From assembly GCF_034274695.1 (NCBI RefSeq), contig NZ_CP128362.1, forward strand, positions 930,001 to 994,000: a stretch of DNA of 64,000 nucleotides. The letters run 5' to 3'. Of the stretch, positions 35,613 to 45,149 are shown in pieces. The stretch's first letter is position 1, and the number at the start of each line of letters is the position of its first letter. The stretch is from Chitinophaga sp. LS1. GTDB taxonomy: Bacteria; Bacteroidota; Bacteroidia; Chitinophagales; Chitinophagaceae. The position numbers and the translations under genes are program-made. The notes under the pieces are model-generated. The model searched no databases. It worked only from the letters and a program-made list of their open reading frames with translations, and had not been told where the DNA came from.

Positions 35613-37870
35613 TTACCCCCATCAGAATCCAACGCATCATTCCCCTTCACCAAAAAATTCAACTCCCCTTCCCAATCCAAAAACAAATCATCATAAGTCA
35701 GCAAACGACTATCTGCCCGATTATCCGGAATATAATTCCCACTCCGCTTCTTCGCCATCCAGTTATCCCCCCGACTAATCCCATCCGGACCCGGCACCAC
35801 ATTCACATAATCAGGTCGTGACGCTGCCCAGTAATAACAAGCACACTCTCTATAATCATTCTGCCATGGCGCACATAACCCCTGTGTTAACTCACCAGCA
35901 TTAATAATATCATTATTAATTGCCGTACTATTCTCCTCAAAGAAATTATTCACCGTCATCACCACGCGCACCAGATTAGCATTACCAGTATTCAGATCAG
36001 CCGCACTCACCACCACCTCTGTATTCGACTCATCTTTCGTAAAGTAGCACTCCACTTCCTTCCCCTGATGCTGTAATACATATGCCAACCCGTTAGACCA
36101 CTCCATAAAAGACACTCCATTCGGATTAAAGGTATTGATCAAAGGCAAATTTCCGCTCCGTGGAAAAGTAGGTCCTTGTGTAGGCACCATAGTCGGTTTA
36201 CCTGCCACGCCTACTAACCGATGATACAAGAGATGTGAAAATTCCTCCTCCGTTTCCACAATGAAGTTGTTATTCTCAATCAAAGTGATCCCTTTAAACG
36301 CACGTCTCCACAAGTTTCTAAAGTCCATCTCCAATCCAGGAAAACAATTTGAAATCGCACTCCTTGCCATCACAGAATAAGGATTCCCATTCCCTTTATA
36401 ATGTAACTGACCATATACATCCGCCACAGGAATACTAGTCGTCGTACTGGTATTCAACTTCGTCGCACCTGCCTGAAACATAGCAGACGCCGCACTCTGA
36501 ATAATCGTATGAATCTGTCTGTAAGTAAAACACAACGCCCTGCCATCCGCACCACGCATCATGGCTGGCATTTTACGTCTTTCCTCATTGGATAAGTTAC
36601 CAATGGTATCCGGTCTGCGCAATGCACTGTCAAACCACGTACTCGTAGAAGGTGTACCAATACCATTAAATACCCGTTCATGAATCGCCCTCACCGCCAG
36701 GTTATCCACAATAGAAGGGGCCATGATCGGTTCATACATCCTGCCAAAGTCATTTGAATCCTGTGCAGGCATCATACTCGCAGGTCGTGGTCTGCCATAA
36801 TAATTATTCCCATTCATGATAGCGGTATTCATGAGGCGTACCGTTTCCAACGCTCTTCTTACGATCTCCTGCGCTTCTTCTATAGGCACTTCTTTATCCA
36901 CATCCGGACCTAATAAGATTTGCTCTATCTCATCTGTCACCACACGTACCGGCAATGTATCCGGTGCATACGCTGGTGGTCCTGCACATACATGCGCACT
37001 TGCTGTCAACAAAGTTCCATCTGATTTTTTCAACTCAATGGTGATTCTGCCATCACACTCATCATCCACATATCCCCAACTCACCCTGTTATTACCCTGA
37101 TCATATCCCGCAAAAATACCCGCAGGATTAGTCAAAATCGGTCTTTCCTGATTACCTTCCACATAATTGAACCAGTCTCCATCCTTACTATACAATAAGA
37201 AGTCATCTCCATATTTTAAATACAATGGATCTGGCTCCGGCGCACTCCCGTCATCAGGAATCCTCGTGGTAGAACAACCATAGATCCTTCCAGGCCCAGG
37301 TGTGAACCTAAATCGAATTTGAGGAAAATCAGTCGTAGGCTGAATAAACTGCACATGGCCCAGTGGTAATTTTCTACCCGAAACAAAGTTGGCGCACTCT
37401 CCATCCACGGGTATCAATTGATGCGACTGTATATAAGTGATCTCCGCATTGATCTTATCCTTCTCACTCTGTGTACGACGATACAATTTTATATTCGCCA
37501 GATGTACATGCCATGAAATACTATCCAGATTATAACCCGCTTTTGTCAACAGGTCTATCGTCAGAGGAACCAACTGATCCGGATTGTCCGTCGTAATCGC
37601 AAACACTTCCAGGAAAGGTGCTACAGGCCGCACTGTACCATTTTTCACATCTATGTTAGTCGCATCTTTGAAGATGACTTTCTCAGGTGTGAATTTTGTC
37701 ATGATCCCTGTGGCAGGATCTACTTTATAAGATTCCTCTACTGTAATTTTTCTAAAATCAAGTGGATTTGTCGGGTCTACATCCAGCCTAAAAGCATCCA
37801 TAGGCAATGAAGAGGAACCCAATCGCCCAATAGCGATAGGAGGCAAAATCCTTAAACCAGAAATTTGCAT
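35600..37870 (-). CDS. LodA/GoxA-like CTQ quinoprotein oxidase
   Basis: 756 aa. The start MQISGLRILPPIAIGRLGSS matches the LodA-family N-terminus with its IGR(L/I)G motif. The two residues that form cysteine tryptophylquinone appear conserved: Cys509 in NCFPGLEMD (family pattern C-P-G-[IL]-E) and Trp681 in CYYWAASRPDYV, after APWQNDYREC (family pattern PWQ-x-D-F/Y-x2-C). The 172-residue spacing is closer to GoxA than to LodA, as I recall those proteins. Known members are lysine, glycine or other amino-acid oxidases releasing ammonia and hydrogen peroxide. There is no signal peptide. The substrate is not readable. Neighbouring radical-SAM and flavoprotein genes are probable maturases. Confidence 0.87.
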   Translation of the reverse strand: MQISGLRILPPIAIGRLGSSSLPMDAFRLDVDPTNPLDFRKITVEESYKVDPATGIMTKFTPEKVIFKDATNIDVKNGTVRPVAPFLEVFAITTDNPDQLVPLTIDLLTKAGYNLDSISWHVHLANIKLYRRTQSEKDKINAEITYIQSHQLIPVDGECANFVSGRKLPLGHVQFIQPTTDFPQIRFRFTPGPGRIYGCSTTRIPDDGSAPEPDPLYLKYGDDFLLYSKDGDWFNYVEGNQERPILTNPAGIFAGYDQGNNRVSWGYVDDECDGRITIELKKSDGTLLTASAHVCAGPPAYAPDTLPVRVVTDEIEQILLGPDVDKEVPIEEAQEIVRRALETVRLMNTAIMNGNNYYGRPRPASMMPAQDSNDFGRMYEPIMAPSIVDNLAVRAIHERVFNGIGTPSTSTWFDSALRRPDTIGNLSNEERRKMPAMMRGADGRALCFTYRQIHTIIQSAASAMFQAGATKLNTSTTTSIPVADVYGQLHYKGNGNPYSVMARSAISNCFPGLEMDFRNLWRRAFKGITLIENNNFIVETEEEFSHLLYHRLVGVAGKPTMVPTQGPTFPRSGNLPLINTFNPNGVSFMEWSNGLAYVLQHQGKEVECYFTKDESNTEVVVSAADLNTGNANLVRVVMTVNNFFEENSTAINNDIINAGELTQGLCAPWQNDYRECACYYWAASRPDYVNVVPGPDGISRGDNWMAKKRSGNYIPDNRADSRLLTYDDLFLDWEGELNFLVKGNDALDSDGGKKQA

Positions 37871-37879
37871 ACAATATGT

Positions 37880-38117
37880 TTATGTGGGTGAATTAAATGG
37901 TTACAAGAATGATGACATTCGGAAATGCGATCAATCTTCCGGTAAAAAATAAACAGTTACGTTAGTGATGATATCGGTTACTTCTATCCATCTTCCAGTA
38001 AAAACTTAAACAGTTACGCTAGTGATGATATCAGCTACTTCTATCCATCCTATCATAAAAAATAAACAGTTACGCAGATCAATTCCTTCCTAAAAAAACT
38101 AAACAGCGCCACCATCC
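37880..38117. repeat. 57-bp degenerate tandem repeat between the ferritin-like and LodA-like genes
   Basis: The core aaacagttacg recurs at 37951, 38008 and 38064, with degenerate copies at 37895 and 38101; flanking gatgatatc and tctatccatc segments repeat as well. It fills the whole 247-bp gap between the two genes; no gene lies in it. Confidence 0.82.
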
Positions 38118-39626
38118 CTACTTCATACACACCTTATCCCCCGCCAATATCGCATCCGCCACTTCCATCAACTTCTTATCCGCCGCCTGCAATGAATACA
38201 AATAAGTACTATACTGCTGATTCCCAAACGCCAGCAACGCTGATATAATCCCCGAAGAAGCATCCAGCAAATCCTTATGCACCCGCCACTTATTCTTCTC
38301 CCCAAATGGCAGATCCAGCGTATAAGGCGACAAAAACGGTGGTCCCGCCTTCTTATCCGTTCCCCCACCTGCAGGCAAATTCATCAACACATTCGCCAAC
38401 GTTCGCAAATTATACATCTCCCCAAACGTCGCATGTATAATCATCCCTCTCGGTGAATTGACCATATCATTATACCCATCTCCCAACAAAAAACTATGCG
38501 TTAAAAAATTCAACAACATCCGATAACGCACATCGAATAAATTCGCCCAGAACTTCGTCTGAAAATCCGTAATCATACTCACCCCATCACTCGGTATAGC
38601 ACTCTGCTCAGGAGATACATAAGGGTTCGTGAGAATATTCTTAGAAGGATTAAACGTTTCAGGCAATTTCCGCCATGCCTTATAAATATTCAAAAACCGC
38701 TGGAAATGCGATTCATCTGCATCATCCGCATCCGGGTTCTCCCCCTGCTCTGCAATCGCTTTCACAGCAGCAACGGTATCTGTACGACAAGTTAATGGCA
38801 CCACCAACACATTCGGTGTATTCGCCGGACTCGCATGCGTTGAATTCCCCCTCGCACCATGATCATACCCACGTTGCCATTCATCCGGCTTCGCCTGAAA
38901 AGGATAGGTCTCCACACCAAAGACATCATCAGGTATCATCTCTTCATTTTCCAACAATTCAATGATGCTTTCAAACAACACACTAATCGGATCACCTATA
39001 TTCGCCGAAGGCAGCAACGCTTTAATCTCCTGCTTGATCGCCTTTGTCTCTGCATCATCGCTATCCTGTACATTCAGCCACCCTGCAGGTGACTCTGCAT
39101 ATACATACTTCGCCAGCGATGCTTTGGACAATGGCTCTAACGTAAAATCAAACGGATACAAAGATGAATCATAAGGAAAATCCTGCCTGGCAAAATTCAA
39201 TGGCGCACCGATCACCCGCAATACATTTTGAATAGATACAAAATGCCCCATCTCTTCCTTCGCAATACCCATGATGACTTCCTGCCAACTCTTCACCAGG
39301 TCTTTCTGTGCATCAGGCACATGGTCGCCACCCAGGCTGTAGGCGGCATAAAGGTATTGCACCATAAGACTGTGCTCTAACTCCGCATCCACATGGAGCA
39401 TATAAGTTAACCAGTCCTTAGGATTGAATTCCGGCGGAATCAGCGGGCCTGCGGTAATACCTTCCGCACTAAATGTAGAGGCATCTCCTGTAATAAATCC
39501 GGAGACAGCTTCTGCCGTACCTTCCGTACTAATAAACGCTGCTGCTCTCAGGGCGGTGACACCCCTTCTTTCAGGACGTGCCTGATCCAGCAGAAATGAC
39601 AAATGTCGCTGCATGCTACTTCTCAT
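38118..39626 (-). CDS. Ferritin-like-domain protein related to VioB-type iminophenylpyruvate dimer synthases
   Basis: 502 aa. The ferritin-like helical domain (about 70-230) carries carboxylate/His metal-ligand-like motifs in HVDAELEHSLMVQYLYAAYSL and IAKEEMGHFVSIQNVLRVIGAP, followed by the FDFTLEPLSKASLAKYVYAESP block typical of the VioB-type domain. The C-terminal half is helical and unassigned. VioB acts on the imine product of an amino-acid oxidase. By analogy this protein may act on the product of the LodA-like oxidase encoded next to it; that is inference. It is the first gene of the minus-strand cluster. ATG at 39626; MQRHLSFLLDQARPE near residue 5 is an alternative start. Confidence 0.8.
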   Translation of the reverse strand: MRSSMQRHLSFLLDQARPERRGVTALRAAAFISTEGTAEAVSGFITGDASTFSAEGITAGPLIPPEFNPKDWLTYMLHVDAELEHSLMVQYLYAAYSLGGDHVPDAQKDLVKSWQEVIMGIAKEEMGHFVSIQNVLRVIGAPLNFARQDFPYDSSLYPFDFTLEPLSKASLAKYVYAESPAGWLNVQDSDDAETKAIKQEIKALLPSANIGDPISVLFESIIELLENEEMIPDDVFGVETYPFQAKPDEWQRGYDHGARGNSTHASPANTPNVLVVPLTCRTDTVAAVKAIAEQGENPDADDADESHFQRFLNIYKAWRKLPETFNPSKNILTNPYVSPEQSAIPSDGVSMITDFQTKFWANLFDVRYRMLLNFLTHSFLLGDGYNDMVNSPRGMIIHATFGEMYNLRTLANVLMNLPAGGGTDKKAGPPFLSPYTLDLPFGEKNKWRVHKDLLDASSGIISALLAFGNQQYSTYLYSLQAADKKLMEVADAILAGDKVCMK

Positions 39627-39855
39627 AGAATGAAATAGTTAGGGTCGTGAAGGTGATTGAGTTGTGGTTATAAATATGTTATAAAATGCTGCCTTAATCG
39701 ATCATAATTCACATGAGGGCTTCTATAATCAGCATATTTAACGTCTCGAAAAAGAATATGTTCACCGCACAGAAAAAATTATAATTTTCTAATTCATTTT
39801 GATAAATTTATCTCCACAGGTCTAAATTCATTCACACATTCCACATCATGCTCTT

Positions 39856-42429
39856 ATGAATAAGCATATCAGTCTTATTTTCTTAGCCCAGGCGCTCTAT
39901 CTTTCCCTTTCCGCGCAGGTACAGGTTAAACAACTGCTCACGGAGGGGTTAAAAGATCCGCAAACTATTGACAATGCACATCCCCGCTTCAGCTGGAAAC
40001 TCAGCACAGAGCAAAAGAATACCCTTCAATCGGCCTATGAAATCACCGTAATGGATGGAAAGAAGACCACATGGACAAGTGGTAAGATCACCTCCGACGA
40101 GTCTTTGCATGCCCCCTATGAAGGTGACGCCCTCACTCCTGGCAAACTATATAGCTGGAAAGTAAAGGTGTGGGATAACCATGGTCATAACAGCGCTTCT
40201 ACCGAACCCGCTTACTTCCGCATGGGAATTACGAATTGGAAAGCAAAATGGATAGAACCCGGTTATACCGAACAAGCTACTAACCGCCCATGTCCAATTT
40301 TCAAAACCAGTTATCGTACTGGCAAGAAAGTAGCTTCGGCCATCGCTTACATCACCAGTCATGGTTTGTACGAAGCCCGCATCAATGATAAAAAAGTAGG
40401 CGACGGCTTCCTCACCCCCGGTTTCACCAGCTATAACAAACGCCTGCAATACCAGGCATACGACGTTACCAACCTCCTGCAATCAGGCGATAACAATATT
40501 GAAATCACCGTAGGTTCCGGTTGGTACAGAGGCACCATCGGCTGGGGAGATAATAAATATGGTAAGACACTGGGTGTGTTATACCAAATGGAAGTCACCT
40601 ATACCGACGGCACTAAAGAAACCATCATCTCTGACGAACACTGGAAATCAGGCACCGGCAAGATCACCTACTCCGAGATCTATAATGGCGAATGGCAGGA
40701 CAACCGCAAAGAAACCACATGGACAGGTGTGAAAGTGATCGACGTTCCCCTGAACAACCTGGTAGCAAGCGTGGCGCCTCCTGTTACCAAACACCAGGTC
40801 TTCAGCAATATCAAGATGCTCAAAACACCTGCCGGTGAAAACGTGATCGACTTTGGCCAGAACCTCTCCGGCTTTGTTCACTTCAAAGCTAGCGGACAAC
40901 CCGGCGACAGCATCATCCTCGAACATGGCGAGATCCTGGACAAGAAAGGCAACTTCTACAATGCCAACCTGCGCACTGCTGCTGCTAAAGACATCTTCGT
41001 ACTCAGCGGCAAAGGGGAAGAATACTTCGAACCACATTTTACCTTCCATGGTTTCCGATACGTAAGAGTCAGGACCAAAGCTAAAATGACCGGCATAGAA
41101 GCAGTGGCCATTTATTCAAACACACCCGCTACCGGCGATTTCGAGTGCTCCAACGCTATGATCAACCAACTCCAGCATAATATTCAATGGAGCCAGGTGG
41201 ACAACTTCGTAGACATCCCGACCGATTGCCCACAGCGTGATGAACGTCTTGGCTGGACAGGCGATGCACAGGCCTTTGTGCAAACTGCTACCTTCAATCA
41301 CAACGTCAATACCTTCTTTACTAAATGGCTCCGTGACCTGGCAGCTGATCAGTTACAAAATGGTTCCGTGCCTTACGTAATTCCAAACGTACTAGGCAAT
41401 GACGCCACGGGTTCTGCCGGCTGGGGAGATGCCGCCACCGTAGTGCCCTGGACGATGTACCAGGTATACAGCGACAAGCGCCTCTTAGAACAACAATATC
41501 CTTCTATGAAGGGATGGGTTGATTTCATCCAACTGCAATCTCCCAATAACATGTGGGCAAGTGGCTCGCACTTTGGCGACTGGTTATCTTATAAATCAGA
41601 GAACCGTTATGCCGATACCTATACTTATATCACCACCCAATGTTACTACGCGTTATCCACCCAACTTGTGATTAACGCTGCCAAAGTGCTCGGCAAACAG
41701 GATGATGTGGCAAAATATTCCGCCTTACTGAAAAAAATCAAAGACGCCTTTTGTGCGGAGTATGTGACCCCCAATGGTCGTATCATGTCTAATACCCAGA
41801 CCTCTTATGTACTGGCGCTGGCATTTGACATGCTACCAGAAAACATCAGGGCGATGGCGGCCAAGAACCTTGTGGATGACATTGCCAGCTATAATAATCA
41901 CCTGACCACCGGTTTCCTGGGTACCTATTTATTGTCAAATACGTTGACCAGGTTTGGCTATACCGATGTTGCCTATAAGCTCTTATTGCAAGAGACCTAT
42001 CCGTCCTGGTTATACCCTGTAAAAATGGGGGCGACCACGATATGGGAGCGTTGGGATGGCATGAAGACAGACAGTACCTTCCAGACAACAGACATGAACT
42101 CCTTTAACCACTACGCCTATGGCGCCATCGGAGATTGGATGTATAAAAACATCACAGGGATCAATATGGACTCATCCACTACCGGCTTTAAAAAGATCAG
42201 AATTATGCCGAGACCGGGTGGCAACCTGACTTATGCAAAGGCCAGTTATGAGAGTGGATATGGCAAAATTGGCGTAGACTGGAAAATTCAGGACACAAAA
42301 TTTATCATGGATGTAGAGATACCTGTTAACACCACTGCCGAAATCTATGTACCTGGAAAAGAAGGGAAAGAGGAAGTCGGAAGCGGTAAATATCACTATG
42401 AATCCACTATAAATACCACAAAAAAGTAG
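39856..42429 (+). CDS. Secreted alpha-L-rhamnosidase, glycoside hydrolase family 78
   Basis: 857 aa with a signal peptide (ISLIFLAQALYLSLSAQ). The domain order is that of GH78: an N-terminal Ig-like domain (PRFSWKLSTEQ), the jelly-roll domain with KWIEPGY and YRGTIGWGDNKYG, a second beta domain (NVIDFGQNLSGFVHF), then the (alpha/alpha)6 catalytic domain and a C-terminal beta domain. Catalytic candidates are Glu463 in CPQRDERLGWTGDAQ and Glu731 in TTIWERWDG. It removes terminal alpha-L-rhamnose from plant glycans or glycosides, probably in the periplasm. It stands alone, divergent from the quinoprotein cluster. Confidence 0.95.
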   Translation: MNKHISLIFLAQALYLSLSAQVQVKQLLTEGLKDPQTIDNAHPRFSWKLSTEQKNTLQSAYEITVMDGKKTTWTSGKITSDESLHAPYEGDALTPGKLYSWKVKVWDNHGHNSASTEPAYFRMGITNWKAKWIEPGYTEQATNRPCPIFKTSYRTGKKVASAIAYITSHGLYEARINDKKVGDGFLTPGFTSYNKRLQYQAYDVTNLLQSGDNNIEITVGSGWYRGTIGWGDNKYGKTLGVLYQMEVTYTDGTKETIISDEHWKSGTGKITYSEIYNGEWQDNRKETTWTGVKVIDVPLNNLVASVAPPVTKHQVFSNIKMLKTPAGENVIDFGQNLSGFVHFKASGQPGDSIILEHGEILDKKGNFYNANLRTAAAKDIFVLSGKGEEYFEPHFTFHGFRYVRVRTKAKMTGIEAVAIYSNTPATGDFECSNAMINQLQHNIQWSQVDNFVDIPTDCPQRDERLGWTGDAQAFVQTATFNHNVNTFFTKWLRDLAADQLQNGSVPYVIPNVLGNDATGSAGWGDAATVVPWTMYQVYSDKRLLEQQYPSMKGWVDFIQLQSPNNMWASGSHFGDWLSYKSENRYADTYTYITTQCYYALSTQLVINAAKVLGKQDDVAKYSALLKKIKDAFCAEYVTPNGRIMSNTQTSYVLALAFDMLPENIRAMAAKNLVDDIASYNNHLTTGFLGTYLLSNTLTRFGYTDVAYKLLLQETYPSWLYPVKMGATTIWERWDGMKTDSTFQTTDMNSFNHYAYGAIGDWMYKNITGINMDSSTTGFKKIRIMPRPGGNLTYAKASYESGYGKIGVDWKIQDTKFIMDVEIPVNTTAEIYVPGKEGKEEVGSGKYHYESTINTTKK

Positions 42430-42459
42430 ACATTATCTCCGGATAATCATCGATTAATA

Positions 42460-42491
42460 TTGGCAAGACAACGGTCAAAATCCTATATTTA
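42460..42491 (+). promoter_or_regulatory. Candidate promoter of the acyl-CoA dehydrogenase gene
   Basis: TTG (42460-42462), 21 bp, TATATTTA (42484-42491), a near match to the TTG/TAnnTTTG consensus 32 nt before the start codon. Confidence 0.5.
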
Positions 42492-42523
42492 GGCCCCGAT
42501 TGCTTTTTTTAAAGGATGATAAT

Positions 42524-44017
42524 ATGGAAAATTCAAGGAGTCTAGCAGAGTTTATCGCTGATTTTGAGCGGGCGCTTAGACGAATATTTTATGAACAAAA
42601 CGATATTAATCAGTTAAGTCTTCAGCGTGGCTTACCCGATAATATATGGAAGGATATTATGGACATGGCGCCTCTTTCTGTAGCCATACCAACGGCATAC
42701 GGAGGTAGAGGAGCGGTTGTAAAAGAATGTCTTTCATTATTGTCAGCCGCGGCTTATGAGTCTTTGCCACTATCGCTGACCTTTGGGATTAATATCGCTT
42801 TGTTCCTGGAGCCGCTGGCCAAATACGGCAATGACAAAATAAAAAAGGAAGTATTTGACAACTTCCTGCACCACCAGAGTATGGGGGGCCTCATGATCAC
42901 GGAGCCCGATTTTGGGAGTGATGCCTTGAATATGATGACGGCTTACAAGGAGCTGAGTGACACTTTCGCCATCAAAGGTTCCAAGCACTGGCAAGGTCTG
43001 ACCGGCCAGGCAAACTACTGGCTGATTGCTGCCAGAAAGGAACAGGAAGATGGCAGTTTGTCAAGAGACGTTGATTTCTTCATGGCAGACAACTGTAAGG
43101 AAGAGCAAAAAATCATTGTGGAGTCATATTACAATAATCTTGGTTTGTACATGATTCCCTATGGACTGAATAAAATCGACATACAGGTGCCCAAGGAACA
43201 GATATTGATTCCAGAAAGCACCGGTATTAAGATGATGCTGGACATCCTGCATAGAAGCAGGATGCAGTTCCCGGGTATGGGTATGGGCTTTATTAAACGA
43301 ATGTTGGACGAAGCACTGGATCATACCAAGAACAGGATGGTAGGTGCGGGCAACCTCTACGCCATGGACTCCATTAAGTTCCAGTTGTCACGTATACAAA
43401 CAGCCTTTACCATCTGCTCTGCGATGTGTTACAAGAGTAGCAAGATCAGCGGTATTGAAAATAACCTGGCTACCGAAGGACTGGAAGCGAACAGTATGAA
43501 GGCCCTCGTGACCGACCTGATGCACGAGTCCGCCCAGCTGTGTTTGCAGTTGTCCGGCGCCAACGGCTATAAGATCAGCCATATTGCGGGTAGAGGTATA
43601 GTAGACAGCCGGCCTTTCCAGATCTTTGAAGGCTCCAACGAGATGTTGTACACACAGATCGCGGATGTAGTGATGAAGAAGATGAAGCGCCATCATACCA
43701 GCAGTCTGTACGACTTCCTGTCTACCTTCCCGTTGACACAGCGATCATCAGAATACTTTAAAGAACAGCTTGCCTGCGATATATCCACGACTTTGACCCA
43801 ACGTAAAATGGTGGATCTGGGTAAAATCATCAGCAGACTCATTTGTACAGATTATACACTGGAAATGGAAGATGCAGGGTTCAGAAAAGACCTGGTAGAG
43901 AACTGTATTGGCAACGTGCGGATAGAAATAGCGCACCTGGTATCCAATCTTGGCATTCCGAACCTGTCGGTTCCGGTAGACGACTATCGGGCAGACAGCG
44001 ACTGGTTCTCCCTATAA
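42524..44017 (+). CDS. Acyl-CoA dehydrogenase family protein
   Basis: 497 aa from the ATG at 42524. All three acyl-CoA dehydrogenase domains are seen: N-terminal helical (VAIPTAYGGRGAVVKECLSLL), middle beta (LMITEPDFGSDALNM, KGSKHWQGLTGQANYWLIAA) and C-terminal helical (QLSGANGYKISHIAGRGIVDSR followed by QIFEGSNEMLYTQIADVV, with the usual Glu-Gly region). It oxidises an acyl-CoA at the alpha-beta position with FAD. The sequence departs from the standard short-chain enzymes, so the substrate is not predictable. No thiolase or electron-transfer flavoprotein genes are adjacent. Confidence 0.92.
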   Translation: MENSRSLAEFIADFERALRRIFYEQNDINQLSLQRGLPDNIWKDIMDMAPLSVAIPTAYGGRGAVVKECLSLLSAAAYESLPLSLTFGINIALFLEPLAKYGNDKIKKEVFDNFLHHQSMGGLMITEPDFGSDALNMMTAYKELSDTFAIKGSKHWQGLTGQANYWLIAARKEQEDGSLSRDVDFFMADNCKEEQKIIVESYYNNLGLYMIPYGLNKIDIQVPKEQILIPESTGIKMMLDILHRSRMQFPGMGMGFIKRMLDEALDHTKNRMVGAGNLYAMDSIKFQLSRIQTAFTICSAMCYKSSKISGIENNLATEGLEANSMKALVTDLMHESAQLCLQLSGANGYKISHIAGRGIVDSRPFQIFEGSNEMLYTQIADVVMKKMKRHHTSSLYDFLSTFPLTQRSSEYFKEQLACDISTTLTQRKMVDLGKIISRLICTDYTLEMEDAGFRKDLVENCIGNVRIEIAHLVSNLGIPNLSVPVDDYRADSDWFSL

Positions 44018-44035
44018 GAACGATATTTAGTTAAT

Positions 44036-44066
44036 ATAAGCGCTGGCAACAGCGCTTATGTTTTTT
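44036..44066 (+). terminator. Rho-independent terminator of the acyl-CoA dehydrogenase gene
   Basis: A perfect 10-bp stem (44036-44045 with 44050-44059), GCAA loop, then G and six T residues. Confidence 0.93.
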
Positions 44067-44294
44067 ATAGCCAAAAATAAAACGTACCTTTGCTATAATT
44101 TAGCATCTGTCTGGCACTATTATATAATACTAAATTATCCAACACTAACAGCGATCCAGACTAATACTACACCTTGCTATTACTTATCTATTGAGATGAT
44201 AGTTAGCCTCGTATGGGGATGCCATTTTCTATTAAATTTATTACTAACATCGATCAATTCCTTTTGATCTATTCTATCACCAATTTTTTTTACT

Positions 44295-44507
44295 ATGGCA
44301 ATAAGCTGGAATAAAAAGACAAAAGAGAATAAAAAGAAGGTTGCAAAGCAGCAGAAAGAGGACAGGAAACAGGAGAGGAAAGCGAATTCTGCAAAAGGAC
44401 AAGGCCTGGAAAGTATGATGGCTTACCTGGATGAGGATGGCAATCTGACAACGGTTCCGCCAGAGGAACGTGAGAAAGTTAAAAAAGAAGACAAAGAACA
44501 AGAATAA
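44295..44507 (+). CDS. Small highly charged protein, conserved Bacteroidota type
   Basis: 70 aa. A Lys/Glu-rich N-terminal half (NKKTKENKKKVAKQQKEDRK) likely forms a charged helix; then LESMMAYLDEDGNLTTVPPEE. Similar short proteins with a MAYVDE-DGN-PP ending occur in Bacteroidota, often beside cold-shock genes; the function is unknown and an RNA or ribosome role is only a guess. There is no cold-shock gene here. A good terminator follows the stop. Confidence 0.75.
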   Translation: MAISWNKKTKENKKKVAKQQKEDRKQERKANSAKGQGLESMMAYLDEDGNLTTVPPEEREKVKKEDKEQE

Positions 44508-44533
44508 TTAAAGGGGAGAGCCCCCCCTTTAAT
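44507..44533. terminator. Terminator-like hairpin after the small charged protein
   Basis: A 10-bp perfect inverted repeat, attaaagggg (44507-44516) with cccctttaat (44524-44533), starting within the stop codon region. Confidence 0.75.
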
Positions 44534-45149
44534 TAATGTTCTAGTGGAGTTATGTTTTTAGTGGTGGGTTCACGTGTATGTTTTTAGCATTGCTTTTACC
44601 GCACTCTTTCTATGCTTAGATACAGGAATCTCCTTCTCTGTATAGTTCAATCCCAGAATACTGCTTTACATGCAACTTATTTACTCAATGCAATCGGGTA
44701 AATCCATACCTGCTTAATAGCTTATCATTTAAATACAATGAGAAGTGCTATCCGATTTGTCAAATAACCGGCCATTTATGATCAAGTATCTATAGCAGGT
44801 TCTTTAATCCTTCATTTTCCATCTCACTTTAAATGATATTATGGAGTATCGATCTCCCTGATTAATAACAATGTTAGTTTCATCTTTTGCGGGGGAAAAC
44901 TAACAGTGCATCACAAGAGGAATAATCAAGGAATGTGAAAATGGGGGCGATGGTTATGAATCTGGAAGCTAACAAAGCTATCATTTGTGCACTACTAAGG
45001 TCAGACTTCTCACTCTTACATCATTATTAATCATGCAATTCTTAATCATAATAAAAAAGTAAAAATTCCCTTTTTTATTGAATTTCCTGATGTAACTTAA
45101 TATTGTAATGGCCCTGTAATAGGGTTCATTAGCCAATACACCACGATTT
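44534..45149. other. Gene-free interval before the zeta-toxin-like gene
   Basis: About 600 bp without an open frame that I can support on either strand. No repeat or RNA pattern stands out. The last 100 bp are AT-rich and probably hold the promoter of the gene at 45150. Confidence 0.7.

Noticed and set aside
35473..35821. Plus-strand frames opposite the LodA-like C-terminus
   Set aside because: Pro/Ser/His-rich shadows of the minus-strand gene and its junction repeats.
44058..44267. 69-codon plus-strand frame after the acyl-CoA dehydrogenase
   Set aside because: It starts inside the terminator stem and has no protein-like pattern.
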